This document shows, piece after piece, positions 44,369 to 54,083 of a DNA stretch of 64,000 bases. The translations under genes and the position numbers were made by a program. The notes under the pieces are model-generated. The model did no database searches, was not told the origin of the DNA, and was given only the letters and a program-made list of their open reading frames with translations. Position 1 is the stretch's first letter. Each line of letters starts with the position of its first letter. This DNA comes from Pyropia haitanensis (taxonomy: Eukaryota; Rhodophyta; Bangiophyceae; Bangiales; Bangiaceae): positions 3,497,756-3,561,755 of the forward strand of contig SDUX01000008.1 of assembly GCA_008729055.1 (NCBI GenBank), in the 5' to 3' direction.

Positions 44369-44916
44369 GGGCGCGACGGCGGTGGGGACGCGCGGGGATG
44401 AAGCCAGGCGGGAACACCGTGGGGGGGGGTGCCGTACGTGCCGGGGGGGAGGCGGCGGGCAAGCGGCAGGCCGATGCGTCACGGCCGGGGCGTGGCGAGG
44501 GCGGTGGGGGGGGGCCGGTGGTTTTGTCTTGGTGGTCGCCAGCCGTCGTGCGTTGGAGGTGCGCTGCGGTTGGCGGTGGAGGCCGCGGCCACTCGCTGGC
44601 CGCCACGTGACGCACGAGGCGTGGCATGCGTCAACGGCGGGGCGGCGTCCATCCCAAAGTGGCCCCCTTTGTGGACCTTTTTCTTTGTCACGCGGACGCG
44701 ACGCGACCGGGTCTGCCACCCTCCGCTCGTCTTCTTTGTCCGGCTGGTCTGCTGGCGCGGCGGCGGCACGGTGGCGCCGCTCTGCCCCGCCCCCCCCCCT
44801 TTCCCGACCGCTACCACCCCACCCACTTCCCACCCTTGCCCGCGCTCACCGTAGCGGCTGGCGTGGGCCGTCTTGTCCCCTTCCCACCCCCTCTGTCCCC
44901 CGCCGACGCCCACACC
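44369..44916. promoter_or_regulatory. Shared upstream region of ISCA1 and NAR1
   Basis: 548 bp between two head-to-head start codons of genes that both make iron-sulfur clusters. No TATA element stands out; a T/C-rich stretch (CTTTTTCTTTGTC, near 44676-44690) lies near the middle. Bidirectional promoter activity is inferred from the arrangement only. Confidence 0.4.
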
Positions 44917-44961
44917 ATGGTCGCTGGCGGGCTGGCCCCCGGCGGGCGCCCCCCCCCCCCA

Positions 44962-45001
<40 letters not shown>

Positions 45002-45779
45002 CGTGCGCCTGACCGACCTCAACGACCTCCTCCGCCCCGCCGCCGAGTGCGTTCTCCCCCTCCCCGCGCTGCTCCCCCCCGGCTCCGTCGCGGCGCCGAT
45101 GGCGCCGGTGCGCCTGGCCGCCGCCCCCGCCGACGCGGCCGTCGCGGCCGCGGCCACAGCCAACGGCGCGGCAACCGCCACCACCGCCGCCGCCGCGCCC
45201 ACCCCCCCCCCCCCCCCGCGCCCGTCGCGCGCGTCAGCCTCTCCGACTGCCTCGTCTGCTCGGGCTGCGTGTCGTCGGCGGACGCGACGCTCCTCGGCGG
45301 CGCGGGTGACACGGCAACGGCGCGGCTGCTCGCCGCCGCCGCCGACGGGGACACGCGGGTGCTCGTCCTGCTCTCCGCCGCGTCGCTCGCGTCGATGGCC
45401 GCGGCGGTCGCCGCCGCCACCGCCGCTGGCGGTGGTGCCAACGGCGGCGCGGCCCTGCACCTGGACGACATCCCCGGTCGGGTGGCCGCGGCGTTGCGCG
45501 CCCGCGGCGTCGACGCGGTGGGCCACGGCGGCGCCGCGCGGGAGGTGGCCGCCGCCGCCGCGGCGGCCGACTTTCTCCGCCGCCGCCGTGCGGCGGAGCA
45601 GGGCAAGACGGCGGGCGGGACGGCGGCGACGCCGGTGGTCGCGTCCGAGTGCCCGGCGGTGGTGCTGCTGGCGACCAAGCGGTACGGGGCGGGTGTGACG
45701 GCCGCCCTGGGGGGGGGGCGTTCCGTGCAGGCGGCGGGGGCGGCGCTCGCGCGGGCGGGGGTGGGGCCGCTGGGCGCCG

Positions 45780-45817
<38 letters not shown>

Positions 45818-46998
45818 CGTGGTGGGGGCGCAGGGGGGGCGGGCGGACGCCTCTTTGTGGCCGCCGTCGCGCCGTGCGCGGATAAGAAGCTGGAGGCGGC
45901 GGCGCCCCAGTTTGGCGCCCCGGCCGCGGACGGCACGACCGAGGCCGACACGGACGTGGTGCTGACGACCGTCGAGCTGGCCGCGCTGCTCACCTCCCCG
46001 CCGCCGGCCGTCGACGGCGCTGGCCCAGCCGCTGCGGACGGCGGCGCCAATGGCGCCCCGGCGGCGCCGCCGGCCGAGCCGTCGGCGGCAGACTTGGCGG
46101 CGGCGCTCGCCGCGCACGCGCCGGTCCCCCTCGACACCCCCCCCCCCCAGCCCCGTCCGACCGTGGCGGCGGGGGCTACCTGGAACACGTTGCCCGCGTC
46201 GCGGCCGCCGCCCTCCTCGACGTCCACCTCCCCCCCGACCACCAGTTTGTCTTTACGCCCGCGGGGCGGTCCGCCCGCGGCGGCGGCAGCACCTACTTTC
46301 GCGAGACGGCCGTGACCGCCCCGGACGGGCGGTGCCTGCGGTTTGCGTACGCCTATGGCTACCGGCACGTGCAGAATGTGGCGCGGCGGCTGGCACGGGC
46401 GGGCGCGCCGCGGTATGACTACGTGGAGCTGCTCGCGTGTGGCGGGGGGTGCCTCAATGGGGGGGGGCAGCTGGGGGGGGGGGGTGGGGGGGAGGCTAGA
46501 CTCGATGTTGTGCGTGACGCGTACTGGGGGGGGGGGACGCGGACGGCTGGGGCGGGCGCGCCCGCCGGCGGTGCCGCCACGACCAGTGGCGGCGTGGACC
46601 CTGGCCAGGCCGGGTCTGTGGAGGCGGCGCCCGCGGCCGCCGCCTCGCCGCCGCCGCCACCGCCACCGCTGCCACCGCTGGCCGCGACCGCCATACCCGC
46701 GTCGACGGCCGCCGGGGTGGCGGGCACGGACGCTGCCGCCGCGGCCGTGAACGGGCAGGCGGCCGCCGCCGCCACCGCCGCCGCGCAGGACGATGGGGCG
46801 GCGGCCGCCGTCGCCGCCGTCGGTGACGACGCGGAGGCGGCCATCACGGCCGCCGCGACTGCCGGCCTCACCCCCGACGGCCGCGCCATCTACACCCGCA
46901 CCGCGGCTGACGCGCCGCACCTGCTGACCGCCACCTACAAGCCGCTGGAGCGGGAGCGCGACGCGATGGTTGTCACCCCCGCCGCGCTGAGCTGGTGA
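44917..46998 (+). CDS. NAR1: Cytosolic Fe-S assembly factor NAR1/IOP1, three apparent frameshifts
   Basis: Fe-only-hydrogenase-like protein of the CIA pathway, passing [4Fe-4S] clusters to the targeting complex. From 44917 the product starts MVAGGLAPGGRP, then VRLTDLNDLLRPAAECVLPL with the first cluster cysteine, and VSLSDCLVCSGCVSSADATL with the C-x2-C-x2-C of the ferredoxin-like cluster. VVASECPAVVLLATKRYG carries the next conserved Cys, followed by VAAVAPCADKKLEAAAPQFG and DVVLTTVELAALL. GGGGYLEHVARVAAAALLDV and AYAYGYRHVQNVARRLARAG come before YVELLACGGGCLNGGGQL, with the last two ligand cysteines. The protein ends ATYKPLERER...ALSW; a C-terminal Trp is typical of NAR1 and is bound by the CIA targeting complex. 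The frame changes only at C runs 44949-44960, 45202-45217 and 46137-46148. A Gly/Ala-rich insert enlarges the C-terminal part. Confidence 0.9.
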
Positions 46999-47607
46999 GC
47001 GCCCGCCCGCCTCTCCATCGCCGCCCGCACTGGCGCGGCCGGCACGGCACGGGCGGCGCGGCGTGGGGTGTCTGTGCCTCGGTGTCCCGCGCGGCCCAGC
47101 GCGGTATGAGCGGCTCGCGGTCGTGCGGTTTCTGTCTTTCCCTCGGGGGCCGCCGACTGGGGTGACCGCGCCTGGGTGGGTGCAGCGGCCGTCGCACTGC
47201 CCACGTAGCTCCTCTGCGGGGGTGGACCGCGCGGAGTGCTCGCTCGGCGGGCGATGCGGCTGGCCGTGGCTGTCGGGCCTCTTCTCCCTCGGGGGGTCGT
47301 ACGCAAAGCGCGGTCGCCGACGTGGCGGCACCCGGGGCTGGTCCGTCGGCACCCGGGGCTTGTCCGTCGGCACCCGCCCACGCCCGCGGCGGGCGTTGAC
47401 AGCCGTCTCTGCTGCGGTTGGAACCTACTGGTACGCCGCGGCCGAGGCCAAGACAATAGGTCTAGGCTGCACGCACGGCGCGACGCCACCTGGTGGTGTT
47501 TCTCTTCATAGGAAAAACAAAGAAGAGATGCGCGGGCATGGCCGCCAGTCCTAGCAACTTCCCCCCCCCCCCAACCCCCTTCAAGCCCCCTTCCTCCCCC
47601 TACCCGC
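46999..47607. other. Convergent intergenic region
   Basis: It lies between the NAR1 and V-ATPase subunit a 3' ends and contains the 21-bp direct repeat listed separately. No gene is seen. Confidence 0.45.
47327..47380. repeat. 21-bp tandem repeat, about 2.5 copies
   Basis: GGCACCCGGGGCTGGTCCGTC (47327-47347) is followed directly by a copy with one change (47348-47368) and a partial third copy. Confidence 0.8.
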
Positions 47608-50600
47608 TTACTTGGAAGACGCCGCGGCCGCCTCGGCCTCCTCCTCCGCCTCGGCAATGGCGGCAAACGAGAACGGCACAAACTTGGTCGCGTCGATGTG
47701 CCGCATCGAGTAGAATTTGGACATGAACTCGACCCACACCAGCCGCAGCGCGTGGAGGAAGGCCGATAGCCCCTCCATGCACATGAGCACGCCGACGGTG
47801 CAGCCCGCCCAGGCGAGAAAGCCGACCGCGATCGCGAGCGGGTTGCCCGACGCGACCGCCGCGTACAGCACCTTTTCCAGGAACACGTCGCTTAGCTGCG
47901 CGTGCGCGAGTGACAGCGCCCACAGGCGGAGGTAGCTGGCCGTGTTGCTCACCGCGCCGAGCACAAACTCAATCGTGTGGATCATCTGGCCGACAAACAC
48001 CTCCCCAAAGTCAAACGCCTCGACCGCGTTGGCCGACGTGCCGCTGCCGCCGCCGCCACCGCTGCCGCCGCCGCCACTGCCGCCGCCGCCGCTGCCGCCA
48101 CTGCCGATACCACCGCCACCGTTGCCATTAGCCACGCCGCCGCTCCCAGCCGCCCCATTGGCGCGGCCGGCCGCGCCGCCGCCGCCGCCCTCCACGTCTT
48201 CCTCCGCGCCAGCGCCGGCGCCCGCGGCGAGCGGGTAGCCAAACCGTCGGCTCGCTCGCCGCGCGGCCAGGTGGCGGGCGCGGAGGATGAGCGGCTTGGG
48301 CAGCAGCATCCACGGCACCGACACGAGCGCCACCGCCAGCAGCCCCTTTTGGACGGTCGCCTGCCCCGCGTACAGCTGGGCGTTGGCGGGCACCACGCCA
48401 GGCGACATGAAGATGCCAATGAGCGTGGACTTGAGGTCGGGGGGCATGCAGTTGGGGTCCGCCACACACGCCGGCGCGTTGTAGTCGGTGGACCACTTGA
48501 GCAGGATGAGCAGCACGAGGTAGCCAAAGAGGCTCGCCATGAAGAGGAACTGGGGGATAAACTCAAACAGCACGTTGACCCGGTTGCGGAAGAAGGACGC
48601 GTTGCGGTACGACAACACAATCCCAAACAGCATCTGGGTGACGCCCAAGATAATGGCAAACTTCATCTTGTAGCTGTTGAAAAAGGCCAGGCCGGTGCCG
48701 CTGCCCTTCCACACGGGGTCAAAGCCAAAGGGGTAGGGCGCCAGCGGCGGCATCACGGCCGCCGCGTCGAGGCAGTTGTCGAGGCCACACGCCATCTTGC
48801 TCTTTGTCGTAAACATCCAGCGCGAGCCAAACAGGTCCACCGGCAGAGCGAACAGCTCATTGTAAATCGCGCCCGTGTAGATGGAGAAGAGGCCCATCAG
48901 CAGCAGGATGTAGCGCCCATCAAAGGCGGCTCGCAAAAACTCGTTGAGGGCGGTCCGCTGCGCGCCGTAGCGTACCTCATTGCGCACGAGGTAGAGCGCG
49001 CCGAGCGTCATGAGCAGGCCGTGGCCAACGTCCCCAAACATGACGGCAAACAGGAAGGGAAACATCACCACCGCGTACGGCGCCGGGTTGACCTCTTGGT
49101 ACTCGGCCACCCCGTACGCCTCCACGATGGACTGGAAGATGGCGGTGAACTTGTTCACCCGGAAGTGCGTCGGCGGCCACTCCCCCGGCGCGGGCTCGTG
49201 CTCCTCCACCACCGACGGCACCTGCGCGCCGGCGCGTCTCCTGCCCACCGACAGCGCCCGTTGCACGTCGGGTAGGGCCGAGGCGGGGCACCAGCCCTCG
49301 GCGATGAACAGCTTGGAGCTGGTGTCATAGTTGAAGCTGTTGAGCGTGAGGAGGATAGCCTTTTCCCTCCGCACCCGCGACGTCCACTGCGGCAGTGACG
49401 CGGCAGCGGCGGTCAGCGTGGCCACCCGGTCCGCGTGGCTCGTCGCGAGCACCGTCTCCAGGTCGCGTAGGCGCGCGGCAAAGCCCGCGGCCGCCTCCCG
49501 CTGGGCGACGAGTCCCTCTGGCAGCGCGTAGCGGTTGGCGCCAAACGCGTCGCAAATCTTGGCCACCTTGGACCGCACCTCCGCGCCCGAAAAGAACACC
49601 ACAAACACCGACTTGTCTGCCGCGTTGCCGGCGCTGTCCACCAGCGGCTCCTCGATGGGCGTCAGCCGCACCACGCAGTTGCCACGGGTGGCGCGGAAGA
49701 GCACCCGCTCAAAGGGGAAGGCCGACTCTTGTGGCAACGTACCGGTGAAGAAGGACAGCATGGAGGACGTATGGGCCTCCTCCGAGCCCCCCCACACGCC
49801 GCCGCCCTTGGAGCCCCCAGGGGAGGACGCAAACCAGTCAGCGCTCGCGCCGCCGGCGGCACCGCCGGCGCCGCCCCCGCGAGCGTCGCCCATGGGGATC
49901 TCTGTGTGCGCCGCGCCGCTGCCGCCGCCAAGGCTGTCGTTGGCCAGTAGCCCCGCCCGCTCCTCCCCCCCACCACCGCCGCCGCCCCCCCCCGACAATT
50001 GTATTGGCGCGTCGGTCAGCGGCGACAGGATGGACAGCAGTGACGACGACTCGCGCGACGCGGCCGACGCGCTCGCCGCCAGCTGGGAGGAGGTGTGGAA
50101 GGTGTCGGCCGCGCGCGCGAGCACGTGCTTCACCTCAATCAGCTGCGACCGCTGCTCCCGCAGCGCGTCCCAGTGGGCGTTGGACTCGAGGAGGGAGCCC
50201 TCCAGGCCGGCCAGGTGGGTGTCCAGGTCGTCCAGCCGCAGCAGCGCAATCGCGGCGGCCGACATGGTCAGCGGCAGACCCGAGAAGCTGTTGGTCGAGC
50301 CTGACCGGCTCAGCTGGCCGCCGCCCCCGCCGGCGCCCGCGGCGCCGCCAGACAGCACGTCCAGCGAGGCGGTCGACACGCCCGCCACGTCCGACGCGTA
50401 AAACGCGCCCGCCGCGGCTCGGCGCCCCCCCCCCTCCTCGTCCCGCCCCCCCTCGGGTGGCGCCACCACCGACACCCCGTCGGTCGTCGCAATCTGCTCG
50501 CGCAGGAACCGCATGACGCGCTGCATATTCTCGCACCGCTTGATAGAGTCGGAAAAGGAGCGGGAAAACGCCGACTGGGCCTCGTTGAGGTCCTTAAACT

Positions 50601-50988
50601 GGACGAGGCCGAGGTAGCCCAGCTCCTCCACCGTGTCGTGCGCGGCGGCGCGCTCAAAGTACATGCGCACGAGGCGCATCTCCTCGGACCGGAAGAGCGA
50701 CGACGGGCGCGCGTGGACGGGCATGTAGCCGCTGCCGCGGCGGCGGCCGTCGCCGCCCACCCCGTGCAGCGCATCCAGCGACGCCCGCGACCGCCGGCGT
50801 GGCAGCGCCATGTCGCCCGCCCCGCCGCCGCCGCCACTGCCGCCGCCGCCGTCGCCGCTGCTGTAGCCGCCACCGCCGCCCGTCCGCCGCCGTGCCGTCG
50901 TCACCGACGCGGTCGGCTGCCGCGACGGCGCCGCGGGCACGTACGTCGACGACAAGGGGGCGGCGGGCAGGCCAGCCGGCGGCTGCAT
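47608..50988 (-). CDS. V-ATPase V0 subunit a
   Basis: The large membrane subunit of the vacuolar proton pump, which forms the proton half-channels and links V1 to V0. The product is about 1126 residues against a usual 820-860. The cytosolic part begins conventionally at LFRSEEMRLVRMYFERAA, then ELGYLGLVQFKDLNEAQSAF and RCENMQRVMRFLREQI. The membrane part contains PAPYAVVMFPFLFAVMFGDV, GHGLLMTLGALYLV, ILLLMGLFSIYTGAIYNELF, FIPQFLFMASLFGYLVLLIL and LSAFLHALRLVWVEFMSKFY. The essential channel arginine is in NTASYLRLWALSLAHAQLSD (about residue 1018). Extra length comes from a Gly/Ser/Arg-rich N-terminal extension and inserts, one of them Gly-rich before EAFDFGEVFVGQMIHTIEF. The start at 50988 is a choice; 50811 (MALPRRRSRA) is a good alternative. 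One frame, no intron. Confidence 0.93.
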   Translation of the reverse strand: MQPPAGLPAAPLSSTYVPAAPSRQPTASVTTARRRTGGGGGYSSGDGGGGSGGGGGAGDMALPRRRSRASLDALHGVGGDGRRRGSGYMPVHARPSSLFRSEEMRLVRMYFERAAAHDTVEELGYLGLVQFKDLNEAQSAFSRSFSDSIKRCENMQRVMRFLREQIATTDGVSVVAPPEGGRDEEGGGRRAAAGAFYASDVAGVSTASLDVLSGGAAGAGGGGGQLSRSGSTNSFSGLPLTMSAAAIALLRLDDLDTHLAGLEGSLLESNAHWDALREQRSQLIEVKHVLARAADTFHTSSQLAASASAASRESSSLLSILSPLTDAPIQLSGGGGGGGGGEERAGLLANDSLGGGSGAAHTEIPMGDARGGGAGGAAGGASADWFASSPGGSKGGGVWGGSEEAHTSSMLSFFTGTLPQESAFPFERVLFRATRGNCVVRLTPIEEPLVDSAGNAADKSVFVVFFSGAEVRSKVAKICDAFGANRYALPEGLVAQREAAAGFAARLRDLETVLATSHADRVATLTAAAASLPQWTSRVRREKAILLTLNSFNYDTSSKLFIAEGWCPASALPDVQRALSVGRRRAGAQVPSVVEEHEPAPGEWPPTHFRVNKFTAIFQSIVEAYGVAEYQEVNPAPYAVVMFPFLFAVMFGDVGHGLLMTLGALYLVRNEVRYGAQRTALNEFLRAAFDGRYILLLMGLFSIYTGAIYNELFALPVDLFGSRWMFTTKSKMACGLDNCLDAAAVMPPLAPYPFGFDPVWKGSGTGLAFFNSYKMKFAIILGVTQMLFGIVLSYRNASFFRNRVNVLFEFIPQFLFMASLFGYLVLLILLKWSTDYNAPACVADPNCMPPDLKSTLIGIFMSPGVVPANAQLYAGQATVQKGLLAVALVSVPWMLLPKPLILRARHLAARRASRRFGYPLAAGAGAGAEEDVEGGGGGAAGRANGAAGSGGVANGNGGGGIGSGGSGGGGSGGGGSGGGGGSGTSANAVEAFDFGEVFVGQMIHTIEFVLGAVSNTASYLRLWALSLAHAQLSDVFLEKVLYAAVASGNPLAIAVGFLAWAGCTVGVLMCMEGLSAFLHALRLVWVEFMSKFYSMRHIDATKFVPFSFAAIAEAEEEAEAAAASSK

Positions 50989-51013
50989 GGGGCCTCCGCC
51001 ACCGCCGCCACCG

Positions 51014-51062
<49 letters not shown>

Positions 51063-52968
51063 GGGCGCGCGGTGCCGCCGCCGCGGCGGCGCGCGTGCCG
51101 CCGCGCTGCCGGCGCCTCCCCCCCGACCGTCCACGCGCGGCCGCCCGCGTCCGCCGTGGCCGCCCCGCCGCCACGGCCAGTCCCCGCCGGTCGGCGCCGC
51201 CCCCCGCCTGCCCACCCTCCGCCACGCACCACCAGTCCCAACCCCCACCAGGCCGACCCCCCCCCCCCCTCCTCACAGCCAGCGGCGGCCGCACCCGACC
51301 CTCGGCCGGATGGATGCGTGGGCCGCGGGCTGTTGGACGTCCACCGCCAGCCGGCCGTCTGAGGCGGCGGCGCCAGTGCCGCGGCGCGGCGGCGGCCCCG
51401 AGCAGCGGAACCGGCGGCAGCAGCCGCACCGGCGGTGGCGGCCGTGGCGGCGGTGGCGGCGGCAGCAGCGGCGGCGGCGGCGGGGCTGGTCGCGTGCGTC
51501 AACGTCCCGGCACACCGGTCACACGCGTCTCGCTCGGCGGCGCTCGCCCCCCCCCTCAACGCGGCGTTACGGGTGTGTGGTGGGGGCGACGCTCGGTCGG
51601 GCAGAGCGGCTGCCCGGCGTGGCGCCTACGGGCGCACGCCCGCCACCACGGCCACCCGCTGTGCGTCTGTAATTTTGGTGCCGCTGGGAAGCCGCAGGGA
51701 TGGGATGGGGGCGGTGCGCCTATCCGTGCTGCTGACGGCGGGCGCGGCGGAGCGCCGCAGAGGATGGCTGTCCGACTCTTTGGCACACGACCAAAGCTGA
51801 CAGTCTTGAATTCGGAGGGTTGCGCGATAGAGTACACATATAAGTGCACATTCGTCCGTATTGATGTCCAAGTAATCACACTAAAGTTTTAACCATAGTC
51901 TGACGACGCAAGCGAGGACGAGTCTTTTCGCTATCCGACACGCCAATACACGGTGAGCTTTTGTTAGTCGCGCTGGCACCCCACGGCTTGTCGGGATTGT
52001 AGTGTGCGAGGTCGGCAACACCAATGCCTTTGCTTTGAGGTGTGCTACGGGGTGGGCGGGCCGCGGCGTCGATGCAGGGGTGGGCACAACTCACCACGCG
52101 CATAGGTCTGGCGGTGGCTGCAACAAAAGTAGCAACAGTGGGGGAGGGAGGGAGGACGCTACGACAACGGCAGCGGAGGCGGCAGAACCCTCCGTGGCTC
52201 TTACGACAGTTTGGTCAGATGTGCCGAAGCGGCGATGACGGCAGCAACAGCACTGGCACGGGCACTGTCCGCGGCGTCGGTTCCATGTACACATTTGGCA
52301 CAGAGAGAAACGCGTCGCTCTCGCGTTTCTGCACAAGGGAATTGTCCAGCCACCAATGCCACCACTGCTTGTGACAGCCAACCGCGGACGGCCTCCACTT
52401 TGCATGTGGGAAACTACCCACTCTGCCTCTCCTCCGTGGCTGCTGCCGTGGCAGCCGTCTCGATGGAGGCGGCCATGGCGGCAATGGCGCGAAGTCATCG
52501 CGGTGGGCCCGTCCCGCCTGCCGCTCGCCCCGGTGGGGACCCTTCCCGCAGCCGCCGCTGCCCGATTCGAGATGGACGAAGGGTACAACAATACGACGAT
52601 ACAAACAAGAAAACGAGAGAACAACAGAGTCGGCGCGAGGTGGTCCACGCCCGGCGTTCACTGTGCAACCGGGGGGCGGCCCAGAACAGAGAGCCACACG
52701 CTGGCGGAAGCGGTCGTGCCGACACAGCCGCCGCCACTGTGAAATTTCAGTCCCTGTACAGTCCGTCGTCGTCGGCGGCGGCCGCCCCGTACGCCATCGC
52801 CACTGGCTCGGTACGCCCACACCGCCACAGCCAACCAATCCCCCTGGCCAAGGGTGGGACGGCGGCGGTGGCGGCGGCGGCCTCGGCGACCGCGGCCGCG
52901 GCCGCGGCGGCGGGGGCAGCAGCGGCGGCCAGGTCGGCCAGGACCGTTACGGATACCCCCCCCGCCCC
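50989..52968. other. Intergenic, upstream of V-ATPase a and downstream of the rRNA methylase remnant
   Basis: A GCC triplet stretch (50996-51062) continues the low-complexity DNA. A less GC-rich part at 51785-52060 contains ACACATATAAGTG (51834-51846), a TATA-like element that could belong to an unseen transcript. No protein is recognised at 52060-52960. Confidence 0.4.
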
Positions 52969-53720
52969 CTACCACTCCGTGGCGAGCTCTACAAACTCGA
53001 TCGGGTGTCCAGTCTTTGGCTCCACTGATAGGCCCAGTGATTGCCCAGCGGGGGCGCCACCGGCTCGGTCTGCCGCTATGAGGCTGTCGTGCAGCGCCGT
53101 GCAGCGCTGCGCGAGCGCGGCTTGCACCACCCGCCGCACCGGGGCGCGGTTGTGCACGTGGTCGCCCACCCCCACCGGCACGGGCCACACGGCCCAGCCG
53201 GCTCGCTGCAAACAGTTCGTCCGGGACGCGGGAAAAAGGGGGACGGGGGTACCTCCCACACGATGGTCTGCGCCACAACCCGCTGCGCGACCAGCTGCGC
53301 GACCACCGACAGGCTGCCACCTGCCTTGCAGCGGGGGCGGGCGACGAGCCGGTCCGTCACCGCTTCAGCACGATCACCACGACGGTACCGACCACGTCGG
53401 CGGGGGTGTCGGGAAAGGTCCACCGGACCGGCGGCAGGATGTTGTACGGCGGGTTGCCCACCTCCACCAGCGACCGACGGCCGCCCACCGCGTGTCGCCG
53501 GTGGCGGCCACTGACGCAGCCACCAACGCCCAGCCGCGCACCCGGTCATCCGCGACCACGACGCGGGCGTGCCCGGCAGCGAGCCGCGCCACGCCGCCAT
53601 TGCCCGACCCAGTCTTGTCGACCGTCACGGCCGGGCGTGGGTGCCCCGCCGTGGCCGCCCAGCCCCATCTCCACCCGCACCCGCCCGCCGCCCGGCGTCT
53701 GTTGCATACCCGCGGGAGGT
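52969..53720 (-). pseudogene. Decayed KsgA/Dim1-type rRNA dimethyladenosine transferase
   Basis: Fragments of a KsgA-family SAM-dependent rRNA methylase follow each other in the right order on the minus strand but in different frames. They are VTVDKTGSGNGGVARLAAGH with ARVVVADDRV (SAM-binding half), VGNPPYNILPPVRWTF (the N-[LP]-P-Y catalytic motif), VVVIVLKR and a stop, then AVTDRLVARPRCKAGGSLSV with VVAQ (equivalent of the KExADRL...GRLSV segment). VPPSPFFP follows, then in another frame VRRVVQAALAQRCTALHDSL and SLGLSVEPKTGHPIEFVELA (the helical C-terminal domain). The expected QHFL start and the GPGxG motif are not clear. Shifts near 53470, 53355 and 53235 are not at long homopolymers, so true decay is more likely than run-length error. 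The C-terminal QRRKTL element reads QRCTAL. Confidence 0.62.
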
Positions 53721-54083
53721 GGCCACGTCCGCGCCGCACCGCCGCACGGCGGTGGCGGCGCGCATCGAGGCGGTAGGAAAGCAAGGGGGAGGAGGGAGCC
53801 GCGCGCCCGTCGGCACGACGCCACCGCACCGCCGGTCAGGGCGGACCCCAGCGGTGGCCCGTGCAGGGATGGAGTGGCGGAGCGGCGGTTGCACAAGACG
53901 CCCCCATGGCGTCGGCAGTGTGGTGGACGACGGTCGCCACCCGTGGGTCTGCCCGCCGCCCACCACCCCCCCCCCCGCACCCCGCGCGGCCGTCCCCTAG
54001 CTAGAGATCGCACCGACGCCCGGCAACAGCAGCAGCGTCGGGTGGTCCGCCCACCCCCCGCCGTCCCGCCGCCGCCCGGCGCG
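53721..54083. other. Intergenic
   Basis: Between the methylase remnant and the F-box gene. Any N-terminal part of the remnant here is not recognisable. Confidence 0.4.

Noticed and set aside
50989..51429. N-terminal extension of V-ATPase subunit a
   Set aside because: In-frame but coded by GCC triplets and G/C-rich leader; a start at 50988 or 50811 is more plausible.
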